64,000 nucleotides of DNA from Hydrangea macrophylla (lineage: Eukaryota > Streptophyta > Magnoliopsida > Cornales > Hydrangeaceae), in contig CM066998.1 in assembly GCA_033977485.1 (NCBI GenBank), positions 25,483,501 through 25,547,500 of the forward strand, written 5' to 3'. Both the position numbers and the translations under genes were made by a program. Shown here piece after piece: positions 21,836 to 34,440 of the stretch. Below the pieces are notes generated by a model that was not told where the DNA came from, ran no database searches, and saw only the letters and a program-made list of their open reading frames with translations. Each line of letters begins with the position of its first letter. Position 1 is the stretch's first letter.

Positions 21836-24230
21836 CATATGAGAGATTAAAATCATGGTCCTTGGCTTAAGCCAGAAGTCACCTTCTACACTAGGGGCAA
21901 ACTTCGGCTACCCGCCTCGTTTACCTAAATTTTACTATCTACCCTTCATATAAGGGGCAAACTTCGGTCACCTACCTCGTTTTCCCAAAACCTCCAATAA
22001 ACCATCATCCAAACTAGAGGCAAACTTCGGTCATCCACCTTGTTTGCTTATGAATTCCACTTCTTACACCTCAAACTAGGGGCAAACTCCGTTTGCCTAA
22101 CGCAATCCCTTCATACCAAGGGCAAATTTTCAAGTCACCAACTTGTTTTGAATTTTTTTGAAATAGAGTATCTTTTATTCTAAAAGCTAAGGCACTAATT
22201 CACAGCACTTCCTGGGAGGATTAGAGAATTGATTAAATCAATAGGGAAGAATTTTCAAAAACCAGATTTATCAGCAAAGTGCTATCATGTTAAGATGAGG
22301 AGTAAACATAAAAGATGAGCGGTACATCATTTATGACAGAGGCACATTGGATCATGGTAATTTGAGAATTTAATGTCTGAGTCAATCCTTCCTTGTTTGA
22401 GTCAGTAGTAATCTAATCAAAATTTGTCAGAGATCGATGTTTCATGCATACTAACCCAACTTTCTTTGTCATTGTCATTCCTGTTAAGTCCATTCATCCT
22501 GATGGTCTCAAATGTGTGGGTTTAAGGTGATTCCCAATTATAAAAAAATGTGGATACAAGCAGAAGTACCAAACATCATTACTGCACCAGTCAGGTCACA
22601 ATATGTGAAGTGTCCCAAGTACGAGTGGCATAAACTCATCAATGGTTGCAAACTACAAACTGATAGTTGTTTCTCAAGGTGGCTGATCGAAGAAAAATAT
22701 CGCTAACACCAAGAAATTGTTGCTGATCTATTTAGAGTAAGGATGTATTGATAAGGAGTGTCGATAAGATGCATTGTTGAGGTGTTTTATAGCACAGAGT
22801 CTAGATGTTAATAAGATGTGTTGTTCAGGTGTTTTATGGCCCAGAGTCTAGATGTGTTGATAAGATGTGTTGTTGAGGTGTTTTAGGGCTCAGAGTCCAA
22901 GTTTGCTAATGAGATATTTTTGTGAGGATGTTTTAGAGCCCAGAGATTAGAGGAGCATTGATGAATATCAAGAGAGTTGATAAGCATTGTTGGAGCATCG
23001 AGGAACATCAAAAGAGTTATGAAGCATTATTGGAACATCGAGGAGCATTAGAAGAGTTGAGAAGTTGGAGCATCAAGGAACATCAGAACAGTTGAGAAGT
23101 ATTGTTGAAGAGTTGAGGAACATCAGATGTGTTGAGGAGCATTAGATTTATTGAGGAGCATCGTTGAAGAGTTGAGGAACCTTAGATGTTTTGGGCAGCA
23201 TCAGATTTGTTGAGGAGCATCGTTGAAGAGTTGACGAACATCAGATGTGTTACGGAGCATCGAATTTGTTGAGGAGCGTTGTTGAAGAGTTGTGGAACAT
23301 TAGATGTGTTGAGGAGCATCAGATTTGTTAAGGAGCATCATTAAAAAGTCGAGGTACATCATTAAAGATTTGAGGATCATCGTTAAGATTTTAAGAACAC
23401 CTTTGAGAATCAAGAAGCATTGAGAAGCACCGTCAAAGATTTGAGGAACAACATAAGCCCCGTTGAGAATTGAGGATCATCATTGAAATTTGAAAAGAAC
23501 TGTTGAGAATCTGAGAGTCATCGAGTCCATAGCATCATGATTAAGGGGAGCATGAGTCAAGTCTATAGGGTCACTTCACTCACCAAACACAACAAATTGG
23601 GCATAACATGACACATAGCCCATCGGTCACGACACATAAAGCCCACTAGGAGTGACAAACACACCACAAGCGTTCTTTTGAGCACCATAGTATCACTTTA
23701 AGCACCACGCTCTTCCTTGGATAAGACCTCTGAGTCGAGATCCCTCATAAGTCTATTAGTCGTAGTGAAACATAGATCACCAAGCCCATTGAGAGTGGTG
23801 AATACACAGAACACATGTAATAGGACCACAAGCACTTTAGAACACAACACAGGCACGATACAAGCTCACTCAGAGTGGCACATAACACCAGCTCATGCTA
23901 GGATCAAAACACTAGACATGATAGGACTCAAGACATAATTCATATCACATCTATGCATTTTATATCATCCTCATAGCATGGCATTTGCTTGTCTTGTTTT
24001 GCATGTGTTTGTTTCTTTGTGCCCCGAACTACGTCCTGCTCTGATTCCCCTTGGGATACGTAGGTAGCTCATGAAGAGCACGACCAGTACTAGCCTCAGC
24101 ATCATCCTTGCATCTTTTGTAATGCTTTTATCCTAAATCTATAGCCTCCAAAAAGACTTGTCTCTTTAAAGCTTTGGCACTCGCTTGTGACATGCGTTGC
24201 CTCGCAAGTTCATGCCAAAGAGGGGTAAAC
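21836..24230 (+). mobile_element. Element B internal 3' region
   Basis: This continues the fragment 1-90. The sequence after ATGAC (catatgagagattaaaatc) aligns with element A at 12839 on. It includes five degenerate ctaggggcaaacttcggtc units (about 21890-22160), minisatellites at 22740-23480, and from about 23830 the stretch shared with element A before the polypurine tract 24217-24230. It has neither antisense gene. A 64-codon ORF at 22512-22706 has no recognisable domain and is not accepted. Confidence 0.85.
22740..23480 (+). repeat. Two minisatellites in element B
   Basis: At 22740-22935, three to four imperfect copies of gttgataagatgtgttgttg ending in a ...gttttagggctcagagtc stretch. At about 22960-23480, many copies of roughly 60-66 bp built from gttgaggaacatcagatgtg, ttgaggagcatcagatttg and ttgaggagcatcgttgaag, with mixed order. 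These occupy the place where element A has its antisense cassette. Confidence 0.8.
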
Positions 24231-27200
24231 TGTAGACACTCCATTTTGTCAACTATCAGATTAAGGAAACCCATAGCTTTGTGGTTCACAATGATCGAAA
24301 AAGACTCAAAAAGGACTCCCAAAAGTTAGTTCTATCTCTCAAAATGCTTAGAATGACCAAAATGCTCTTGAAAGCGCAAAAACTCCCTGATTTGGACCAA
24401 AAGTTTTGAAAACATGCTATGTCATAAGAAAAGTGATAAAATGAGTTTTGAAGCAAAATCAGATGAAATCGTCAGCTCCCAGAGACTCTCGGAAGTCCCA
24501 GAAGTTCTCAGAAAGTCCCCGTTGATCGGGGTTTGATTGAAATCATCCAAATTCTCCAAAAATTTCCAAGATCATTCTAGATCATGTAAAAAGTACTAAA
24601 ATGAGTTTAAAAGAAAATCAGAAGAAAACGTCAGCTCATGGGAGCTCCCAGGTTCCCAAAACTTCCTGGAGATCCTAGGTATGACCGATTTGACCTAAAA
24701 GTTGACTTTGAAACCGGAGTGCCGTGTCATTTTTTAAACATTTTTCATGGATACTAGAGGTCAATAGCTTTTCAACGGTATATCGCATATAATTTTAAAT
24801 TCAAAACGAATTTATTATGGATTTCTAAATGTGAAAATGACGATCAAATTAGCTTTTATCACAAATATTGCAAAACCTTTCAAAAAGACCTGACTCTGAA
24901 CTAATTTTTATGAAAAGTAGACTCCATTACCTTTCCAACGGTATATCACATCTCAATTTGGAGTTCGTATGCATTTTTGGTGAATTTTGGACGAAATAGG
25001 GCCTGACTCTGAACTAATTTTTATGAAAAGTAGACTCCATTACCTTTCCAACGGTGTATCACAAGCTCAATTTGGAGTTCGTATGCATTTTCTGTGAATT
25101 TTGAACAAAATAGGGCCTTTTCGCGAATACTGGAACCTTTGGGGGCCTAAACCTAATTTTTTGGGCATCTGAGGAGCAGTGCCGCGGAGGCACTGGGCCA
25201 CTGCTGCGGTGGCACATGGCCAGTGCCGAGGCAGCACTCAACCCCTGCAGATTCCATTTTCGTAATTTATTTTGGGGTCCAAATTGAATAATGGAAAGCC
25301 AAAACGACGTAGTTTCTTGTTCACAAATGTTTGGGATAAATGGGAACACTTTTTAAATTCCAAAACCTCTCCAAATTGGCCTATATAAACCCCCCTTTGC
25401 TCTTCATTTTGAGGGGCCCAAGTGCAAAGCTTTATAAAGTTGCAGAGAGAAAGCGAGATAGAGATATGTTTAGAAGGGAGAATGGGAGCTTCTCCCATTG
25501 ATTTTCTATAAGAAAGTAAGTTTTAATCTTTCTTTCTTCCATTACCTCTCTTATACTTCACATTCAAATCCTCCCCAACCACCATTCTTGAGAAATCTTG
25601 AGTTAGGAAGCTACTTCCATGTCCAAATGTCAATATCTATGAGTAAAACACCAAGCTATAAGTCCAAAATCACATTGATTATCATCTATTGATTGTTATT
25701 ATTTGCTTGTTCATATTATGTTCATCTCTTCTCACCTCATTTCTTTTTGATTTTTCTTTGATTACTTACATATGTATCATCATCTAGATAACATGTTGTT
25801 TAAGGAGAGTGAATCTTTATGGATAGTAGCTCTTGACCTCAAAGACATGTTTGATGGATGATGATTCTAACTTCAATACATTCTTATGTATTATTAAAGT
25901 CATAATCTCAAACAAAACTATGTTTGTGCAAACAATATTGGGAGTTCATGATGATGAGTTTGATGTTGACTTCCTAAGTGGTCTTAATCTCCTTTTTGTG
26001 CTGAAAATGTGATTTTCAATACCCCTGTAAAACCTCAATATTTGGATTCCAAGAAACAAGCCTTGTTTTACCAAAAAAATCTTCAAAACAGTGAATGATC
26101 TGAGTCAAAGATTTCTCTAGAACTCAATACCCAAAGGGTGATTAAGTGACCACTTGGAAAGTCTTCTTAACTCATTATAGAACACCCATGATTTTTGGCT
26201 TGGTCTGAAAACACTTGGAAGGGTTCCATTTTGAGCCAAACATTCCTTCCAGACAATCTATTTTTGCTGTCCCAGCAGCTTGGTTGAATTTCAACTTATT
26301 TTTTCGAAAACGTTTCCAAAAGGAGTGATCCCAAATCATTTTTCCTTTGAACTTCATTGTCTTACGGAGCATTCTTTATAATATGGGCCTCTAGATGCTT
26401 TATTTTCATTTTCTAAGATTTTTTAACATTTCAGTCGACAGTACATACTCTGTTTCTGAGTAACCTCTATTGTTTATATGATTTCTCTCAATCTGTAATA
26501 GTTATTGAAGATTGGCTTTTTGGTATGTGTTTTAGACACAATAAAGATGATCTCCATAAACAATCATGAACTAAAAGCATTTCCAACCCCACTTTTCTAT
26601 TTTTACAAGATCAACTCACTATTCTGTCCACTATTCACAGCAAGTATACTTTTACTTTCATTCTTTGATTTCATGCTCAGATGTACTCCAAATTAGTTCA
26701 TATCTTAGGAAGTAGTCCACACTACATTTGTACATATCTTATGATGATTTCCTTTATGAAGTCATGCATACTCTAGACTTCTAAGTCACTTTAAAAGTCC
26801 ATGTACACAAACACACTACAACCTTTCAAAATTCTAGGATCATACATTGTATCCATGCAAGATTTGGAGTTTTTGTGACTCCTAATCTAAGGAGATTATA
26901 AGGAATGAACTTGATCATACGTTCATGCTTCCCCTTGATCTAATATTCCTTTCTCATCCGTCTCGGGGATTGAGAGTTCTTCTTTTCTCAAAGATTAACA
27001 TGCATCATCCTAGCTTGCTAAGCATATTTTGACTTCCTTGATTATTTGTTTCAAGAACAATTCATGTCCCCTTTAGATTAGGAAAACTTGATTACTTGAT
27101 ATGTGATTAGACGTTTTTTCTAGTTTTGTTTTTGTGATCTTTCACCTCTGCATTGTGTGGTGTTTGGCTTAGATATTATGAATGACATCTTATCTTTTGA

Positions 27201-27566
27201 TCTTCGATTTCAAGATTCTTATGTGATGTAATATACTATCATAGTATTAATTGTCGAACTAAACATAGTAAAAGATGATTATTTGGATGCCAATTGAGGC
27301 CCGTCAAGAGACGGGGCGAGTTGAGGGTGTTTTAGTCACGACAAATGCTCCTTCCTCTCTTGTACTAAAACCCCGAGCCACGTTCTTTGGTTATGAAGGG
27401 CCGGTGCCCTTTATCCATTTGGGTGAGTCAAAATTAGGTTTCTTGGTTCCTTAAAAACCAAGTAGCGACTCTGTATGTGCTTTCAACAGACCTTCCTTTT
27501 CTTTCTTTGGTCCAAATCAATTTCAAACAAACTGAAAGAGCGGACGACCAATTCCACGTGTCCACA
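24231..27566 (+). repeat. 3' LTR of element B
   Basis: It begins TGTAGACACTCC directly after the polypurine tract and ends ACGTGTCCACA. It is alignable with the element A LTRs throughout but more diverged, so element B is older or a sister subfamily. A tandem duplication of about 117 bp (unit tgactctgaactaattttta ... acgaaatagg) spans about 24893-25120. Its partner 5' LTR lies outside the window, so the outer duplication cannot be checked. Confidence 0.9.
25178..25388 (+). promoter_or_regulatory. Element B LTR promoter: palindrome triplet and TATA box
   Basis: Three decayed palindromes at 25178-25194, 25200-25216 and 25222-25238 keep an exact 22-bp period although their sequences have drifted (ccgcggagg, tgcggtgg, ccgaggcag). 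The TATA box ctatataaac follows at 25381-25390. Confidence 0.7.
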
Positions 27567-28186
27567 CCTGGGGATCCTGTTTCAAAAGTCATCCACATCT
27601 GACTCATATAGTGAAGTCACGTCTTCTAGGGCAACTAGGACCTCGTCCAGTGGAATCTCAACCAGTGGCTTATCACGATATACTAGATCCTTTACATCAT
27701 CCTCTGTAATCACCGCAAGGTCTGTTGTCTCTGCCATGGCCTCGGCTAACTCCGCCTTACCTATATCAAATTCGTCTGGGTGTGCGACCATCTTGGCGGC
27801 CCACTATGCTACTATCTGAGCTATCACGTTAGCAATTGCCCCTAGTATGATCGGTGGCATCGCACCATTGTCCTCCATCCCATCCTTAGGATCTGGTTCT
27901 ACTAGATCCACCTCTGGCTCCTCATCATTCTTATCTAAGCTCTTGTCCTCTCCAGGGTCTCATCCTCCTAAGGCTCCTCGTCCTCCTCATCGTCCTCCGG
28001 AGTTGCCTCAGGCATTATAATCGGTGGCTCCACTACAACTTATGGAGGTACTAGCTCTGGGACATCAAACTGCTCCTCAAGTGTAATACCATGTATTTTT
28101 TTTAATGTATACTAATAAATAAGACATTGGATTTCTTCTTTAAATGTACATATGATTTTTATCTTACCATTGCTTCATTCTATGCT

Positions 28187-28489
28187 CCAATCGATTGGAA
28201 TCATTTCCCAATTGATTGCCTTAACTTGCACCCCAATTGATTGGACCTTTTGTCAATCGATTAGAACTCTTGTACCTACTACCTAGACCCAATCCATTAC
28301 ACTTTGTAAACAATCGGTTGGAGTCATTACTACCAAACTCCAATCGATTGGACCCTTGTCTTAATCGATTGGTACATTAACTACCTACCCCAATTGATTG
28401 GACCCTTTACCAATCGGTTGGTAGCAGTTGTGAAGATCCTCTTGCTCTGGCTGGCAGAGGCCACATGAACACTTGCCCTCTATATATAG
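28187..28489 (+). promoter_or_regulatory. Solo LTR promoter: CCAATCGATTGG doublets and TATA box
   Basis: Ten 12-bp palindromes of the CCAATCGATTGG type have centres at about 28192, 28213, 28238, 28258, 28294, 28315, 28345, 28366, 28395 and 28415. The spacings are 21, 25, 20, 36, 21, 30, 21, 29 and 20 bp, which resolves into five doublets of 20-21 bp. The TATA box tatatatagg is at 28481-28490, about 60 bp downstream. Confidence 0.75.
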
Positions 28490-28720
28490 GAGATGTCTTT
28501 TAGATTATTTTGGCTTGCTGGAACTATTTTTAAAGAGAGAGTGCGTGATACATTGGTGATTATATATATACACACTTATATACATATATATGCACATATA
28601 CATACACACATACACTTATACACACACATTGGACAAAGAATAAAAAGACCAGAAGAGAGAAAAGAGAAAGAAGAAAACACGAAGAAGAAGAAGAAGAAGA
28701 AGAAGAAAAAGGAGGAGGAG

Positions 28721-28765
<45 letters not shown>

Positions 28766-28949
28766 CTCCATTGAAGCTTCAACTTTAATTCATACACCAA
28801 ACACCCCCTAGTCACCTAAGGTGAGTATTAAACTCACTAAATAGCAATATATTGATGTTAGATCATGTTCAAAAGAAGTAAAGAGGCATAAGACGTCTTT
28901 TCCCAACATTTACATTATGGACTGCTATCTTTGTGAAGAAGGCATAGTC

Positions 28950-29100
28950 CCAATCGATTGACATTGGTGATACCCTAACCAATTGCCAAAGTTTTCTATC
29001 GATTGGAATTGATTGTGACCTAATCGATTGGCCTTTTTCCCAGTCGATTGTTACTGCTTTTATCCCAATCAATTCGATCTTTGTCTCAATTAATTAGAAG
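28950..29100 (+). repeat. Downstream CCAATCGATTGG cluster of the solo LTR
   Basis: At least six further copies or decayed copies (cccaatcgattgac, ctatcgattggaa, ctaatcgattggcc, cccagtcgattgtt, cccaatcaattcg, ctcaattaattag) lie about 460-610 bp after the TATA box. The position mirrors that of the downstream module in the Athila-type LTRs. Confidence 0.65.
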
Positions 29101-30910
29101 ACACAACATGTTGTTGATTCCTATTTAGTTATATTATAACTGCTTAGTTGTTTAATACTGTTCCATAACATACACACACAGACACACACACACCCCTATA
29201 TACAATACTGTTGTATAAGAGATAACGAGACGCAAAATCGTAGTAACGCTAAGGATAACATGTTATAGTTTAGTAACATTAGTAGATGCAGTAGTCGTGA
29301 ACTATTTGGGTTGTCGTTTGTTTCATTCAATGTAGACAGGTCACATGAGATTGTCATGTATCAATGATAGAGTGAAACTTAAGTAGGTTTGCTAAGATTT
29401 GGAAATCTTGTGAGAGTGGGCTTGGTCATTAATATGTCTTTAAAAGCGGTAGACCAGACCAAGTAGCCCTACGAAAAACTGGTGATCCATTAATATGTTC
29501 TCAAAAGTGGTGAACTGGTAATTTGTTCTTAAAAGTGGTGGACTGGGATCACTAGTAGATTACGATAAGTTGTAGAAATAGAATGATGTGCTGTTGCTCA
29601 AAGCATTATATCCCTGAATGCAGTGGACTGTTCATATGTTTTTAAAAGCTAACAATGGACCGACGTGGTGTCCATGAGATGCAGTGGACTGGGAATATGT
29701 TCTTAAAAGAGGTGGATGGAGCAATGGTGTTTCTATAAAAGTGAACTACTATTGAGTCTATTCTTCTATTAGTAAAGTATAGTCGGTCTTCGTGTAACAA
29801 GACGCTAGTAATTGGTTAATGGTGTGATTAAATAAAGAGAAGACACTATTAGTAAAATCTAATTCTTATCTCGTTCATAATTTGTAATAACTTCAATAGT
29901 TTGATACCCTATTAGAGTTTAACTCACTCAACTTTCATTAGCTAATGGTGTTTTATGCCGTAGGACATTCCGACGTTCCAGTGCACTCTGTCCATGGCTA
30001 TATAGGTGAAGGATATACGAGCGAGGACTGTTATGCTGGGGATGACACCATTGTGGATGACTACCCTGAAGGAGATACGGGGAAATGCTACTATGCCGAT
30101 GACTATGTCTATGCCAAGTGAAGACTAGGCTAGATAGTAGTTCAAATTACTTTATGCTTTCAGACCTTTTTGTAATCAGGCATGCATTGCCATAACACTT
30201 TATGCTTTATTTTGATTCGTGATGCTAATGTGTAATAGCTTAGTAAGTTATCCTAGAAGTTAGAATTAACACTTTATGTTTTATTTTGATTCGAGATGCT
30301 GATGTGTAATAGCTTAGTAAATTTGTTTTGACTTTAAGTTATGTTATCCCAAAAAATAGAATTAATTGTTGTTGTCACTTTATTTATATACTATTTAGTA
30401 CTGTATGGTGTGCATAATCATGTGATTTCACCAGTCACTGCCTATGGACCCAAAGAAATTTATTTTCTCTACTTTTGTTGTTCCGAGGTGTGACATCGGG
30501 CTATGGCACTACTGGCCCCTGGTACGGGTGGTGCTAATGCTAGTGTTGGTAATGGTATAGGATCTAGCATCCATAGTATAGCCCGTAACTTAATGGCCTG
30601 ACACTCAGGGCTACCCTTGACCAAATGTGCCATCTCGTCATATATAGCCTCCAAAGTCCTCAAATACTGATAAGCATCCATGCGCATCCTCGTTGTGTGA
30701 GTATGCCCATCTACATAGAGCACCTTCCATAGATCCTCCTCTAAATAATAGCTAGCTCTTTGGCGTATGCAACTCGTGATAAAACTCCAAATCAACCTGC
30801 TCAATGCCATCCCCATGAATAATGTGCCCACCAAAAGTATCATCAACAAACATCTGATATCTTGGATCCATACTAACATAAAAAGAACTATCTAATATCA
30901 AAACTAATCT

Positions 30911-31674
30911 TACAGCTCATTGTGGATACCGGTATTTGGGCTCACTTTTTAAAACATTTCAAATTCAAAATTCAAATTCGAGTCGCCGCTTAATTTTTAA
31001 AAGGAAAATTAAGAAATCATTTTAAAAGCAAACCTATCTTTTGCAAAACGAAAGATAAACTGGGTCCGAGGATTATGGAATGAAAGGGAAAGAAGCCCGG
31101 TGGACTAAAACACCCCCTCTCATCCTATCTTGCGATAGGTCTCTACTCAACATCCTTTTTAATCAAATTATTAATCTAAGCATGCCCTCAACTAATACAT
31201 ATATATAAGTATACATAACACAAGCATGTCAAAAGGGTGCAAAATTGCTAACGATAAAAGGCATACAAAATCACATAGTTGAATTAGCAAGCAAAATGAT
31301 ATGCAATAAGAACAAGAGAACTTACCCGGGATCCAGCCGCAAAATTGGAAATGTGCAATGCACACAAAATAGAAATCCTAAGAAAAGGGTCTCCAATCAC
31401 ATATACACACATAAGGCAAGACCTAATTCTAAAGTGTTGCACATGGAGTCGAAAATCAATTAAAATCAAAGAATAAATGAACTAGAGAGGTTGAGAAATC
31501 GTACCTCAATAGCGCTACAAAAAAAGGGTTAGTCCACATGCCTTGATCAAGAGATAATATTGAATAACATCCCTAAACTTCTAGCTTAAATCTATCAAGC
31601 ATAGAAAGAATTGACATAACCATGAATTCCTTTTAACTAGTTGGAAGCACAACATCTCTATAGATATACTGTAG
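30911..31674 (-). mobile_element. Fragment of a Tat-type LTR on the minus strand
   Basis: Read on the minus strand it contains gtgttttagtccaccgggct, cttaattttccttttaa, aagcggcgactcg and ends in ggtatccaca. This matches in order the U5 end of the element A LTR (gtgttttagtcgcgac, ttccttaaagaccaagtggc, gactct, gtgtccaca). It is a diverged relative, and its upstream part is missing or interrupted at 31675. The pentamer to its left on the plus strand is CTCAT. No internal sequence was found. Confidence 0.6.
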
Positions 31675-33479
31675 CACCCTGAATTTTCCCCGAAAGTTCC
31701 ACGTAGGATTAGAAATAGTGACGTCACCATGATAACGGTTACAGAAGGTCCATTAGGGTGACCGTAATTAGGAATCCTTACAAGATGCTATAGTTAACGT
31801 CTTAACGACGACATAGTCGGTAACCTAAAGTCTATTAGAATAATCGTAACCCCGACATCTATAGTTCTATTTTAAGAACCATAGTTATTTTCACACTAGG
31901 ACCCGTATATGGCCTTGCACATATATATCTATATATATTTGTGTCAGGATTCACCATCATTGTTGTACACATATACTAGGACTCAAGCACACATCCCTAT
32001 GCATTTAGCTACGTGGCCCCCCCACCACTAACTCATTTGGCACCCTAATAATCTACCCTTAGACATACACATAAACACAACTTGTACACTTAATTGTGCA
32101 CCCATTGTACTTGATCAAACCCCCATCTACTCCCTCTATATAAGGAACACCCCCCCTTATTTCACCCTCTCATATTCAACAACTCACCCCCACAACCCAT
32201 TTATACAGAGTGTAGAGAGAGAGACCCGAGAGTGAGAGTGAGAGTAAGAGCTTGAGAAGAGCAACATCATACACACTCACCCCCACACCCACGGCTTGCA
32301 CACATTCACACCACCATCTCTTCACTCCCCCTCTACATTATCTCTGTCTCATCCCCATCAACACACGTACACGCAGAGAAGCTGAGAGCAGAAGATATAC
32401 CGGAGAGAGGAAGAGTGAAAAAGAGGAGGTTGATCAGAGGAGTTAGAGACAAACCGAAGCATCTAGAGGTATAATACACCCCCAAGGTTATCTCTGACCC
32501 TTTGCATGTCACTTAGAAAGATATAGGATCACATGCATGATAGCCAAACAGAGCCTTGAGCTCTCTGCAACTTCTGGCCACCATTAAAGCTCTACCATTG
32601 GAGCTTGATTTAGAAACATTGACCAAAGCCCCTTTTTCCTACACCAAACAGACCCCCAGGGACCCAGATATACCCCCCTAGAGTAGCTTTTAGTTTAGAC
32701 CCCGTTTGGATGGCCATGTAAGCCATTATTCTTATTAATTGCCGAAAGAATAATCCTATGGTAGGAGGTCTAAACGAATAGACCGATCTCCCATATCCTA
32801 ATATGTTATAGAGGGTCCCTAACCGGTCACAATGCCGTTGGTCTCGTGCATTTTGGGTTAGAGATGAGGGAGATATGAAGGATTGAAGTTTTTCCGGCGA
32901 GCCGCGATTCTTCGGCGACGCCACTTCGCCAGAGAAGACGATTTGGGTTAAGGGTTATAACATCCGGGTCCGGGTCGAGTCGGTTTGGGGTCTGGGTAGG
33001 GTTGTTTTGTGTGTATAGATGGGTACGGGTAGTGGATCGGGTTTGTATTAAGTAACCCGTGGGCATTTTTAAATGTAACGACGTCATTTCGACGTTGGGT
33101 CGAGTTGTGGATAGTTGGGTTGGGTTCTGGTGTGAGGATAGATGGATCCGGACTTGGGTTGGGTTTAGTTCGGGTATGGGTCAACGGGTTGGGTTAGTTT
33201 GTGCGTAAGATGGGGTTTCGGGTATAGGTTAGGTTCAGTTAGGTTTCGAGTTAACGGGCTGGGTAGGTTTGTGAGTAGAGTTGGGTCTCGGGTTTGAGTT
33301 TAGATCGACCCAAATGGAGTTTTAGTTGGGTTCAGTTGTATGTTAGTTTGGATAACCCAAGTATGTTCGGGTCGGATCTGGTTTGACCCGATGGACTGTT
33401 ACTTTGGATTCCTTTGTGTGTGTGTTCGGGTAGCCCGTTTAAGTTAGGGTCGGTTCGGGTTGACCCGACGGGTTTGAGA
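31675..33479 (+). mobile_element. Likely 5' part of another TGTAACACC-type LTR
   Basis: It starts TGTAGCACCCTGAATTTTCC, like the two solo LTRs of this type. A TATA box (ctatataaggaac, about 32136) is followed by a GAGAGAGAGACCCGAGAGTG leader (32215). One bZIP-like palindrome GTGACGTCAC is at 31718-31727. No matching 3' end (ggtgtgaca) is seen, so it is truncated or diverged. From 32930 it is rich in GGGT and GGTT on the plus strand. Short ORFs on both strands here are compositional. Confidence 0.5.
33172..33193 (+). other. Potential G-quadruplex
   Basis: Four GGG runs with loops tat, tcaac and tt lie inside a 550-bp stretch (32930-33480) dominated by GGGT/GGTT words. The opposite strand is correspondingly C-rich. 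Confidence 0.5.
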
Positions 33480-34440
33480 TTATTATTATTATTATTATGA
33501 TTATAATTATTATTAGTTTTAATTAGTTTAAAATATTTTAAATGATTTTAAATAGTTTAAATTATTTTATAAATAAATTTTAAATGCCAAAATCTCATTT
33601 TAAATTATGAGATATTATTTTAAATAATACTTATATATTCTGAAAATATATTGTAGGGTATTTTATACTCTAATATTATAAGATATTAATTATTAGGTGT
33701 TTCAATTATTATTTATTTAAACCTAAATAAATAATAAGAAATAGTTTATAATTATACTAATTAGGTAATAAATACCTAATGACCATTTTTTTTAAATGAA
33801 GGAATATTATTGTATAGTATTTCCAATATTCTGGATATTATTATATTATCATTTTATATATTTATTAATTATATGGTATTTATAAATAATAGATATGGTT
33901 TATTAATGGTATTTAAATAGATATCAAATACCGATATGCATTTATAAATTTCAAAAAAAATTAGGGATATGTCCCTAGAGATATTTTATACAATATCATC
34001 AATTAGTATTTCATATACTCTGTATATTATGGTTATATAATAACATATGTTTATTATTTATAGGTATAATATAAATGATAAATAATGCTCTCTATGGTAT
34101 TTAAATAGTAATTAAATACCTATATATGTTTATAAATTATGGAAAAATTATGGGAATGTCCCCAATGCTATTTTATTATATCCCAAGATTTATAAAGCTA
34201 TAATACTATATATTATTGTTTTTAATAATTGATAAGGAGCTATTTTTTAGAGTATATTAATTATTGAAAATATCAAACGAGCTCTGAAAATTATGAGAAA
34301 AATACCAGTAGTGTATTTTAATGTATAGTATTTGTTAAAAATACTTCTAAGAACTGATTTCTCAGTATATCTACTATATTATATGAACGAATAAACAAGC
34401 ACGTCAAAAAATATGAACTTCCTATTTTGCCCTTATTAAT
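33480..34440. other. AT-rich stretch with a diverged direct repeat
   Basis: It opens with (ATT)n at 33479-33500. A roughly 190-bp unit occurs twice: ggtatttaaatag, then aataccgatatgcatttata and ggatatgtccc (33904-33975), and ggtatttaaatag, aatacctatatatgtttata and ggaatgtcccc (34097-34165). No gene is seen. Confidence 0.6.

Larger units (their letters stand above)
28082..30495 (+). mobile_element. Solo LTR, TGTAACACC-type family, copy 1
   Basis: It starts TGTAATACCATG and ends GTTCCGAGGTGTGACA. Its end matches that of the solo LTR at 37572-40215 (aaatttatttt-c-ct-ttt, then cgaggtgtgaca versus cggggcgtgata). The flanking pentamers (TCAAG and TCGGG) are not a clean duplication. Inside are a palindrome cluster, a TATA box, a GA-rich leader with a (GAA)n/(GGA)n/(GA)n tract (28680-28761), a second palindrome cluster, five loose copies of tatgttcttaaaagtggtgg (29430-29710) and a 74-bp tandem duplication at about 30194-30340. 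These are typical of gypsy LTRs. The lineage is not certain. Confidence 0.78.
27582..30871 (-). pseudogene. Unknown reading frame interrupted by a solo LTR
   Basis: On the minus strand a frame starts near 30871 (MDPRYQMFVDDTFGGHIIHG). It shifts frame near 30745 and continues as MDAYQYLRTLEAIYDEMAHL and LDPIPLPTLALAPPVPG, where the solo LTR 28082-30495 interrupts it. Beyond the LTR it resumes as LEEQFDVPELVPP and an acidic run (EATPEDDEEDEEP), with several stops to 27582. I do not recognise the family. The size, the acidic tail and the location between retroelements suggest a decayed transposon or gag-like gene, but nothing diagnostic is visible. Confidence 0.35.

Noticed and set aside
28576..28815. 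ORFs of poly-Lys/Glu or Ser/Leu/Phe at 28493-28815
   Set aside because: They translate the (GAA)n/(GGA)n/(GA)n tract of an LTR leader.
28077..30500. Target duplication for the solo LTR 28082-30495
   Set aside because: Flanks TCAAG and TCGGG differ at two of five positions, so no duplication is claimed.
32827..33184. Minus-strand proline/threonine-rich ORFs
   Set aside because: They arise from the GGGT-rich strand composition, not from coding constraint.
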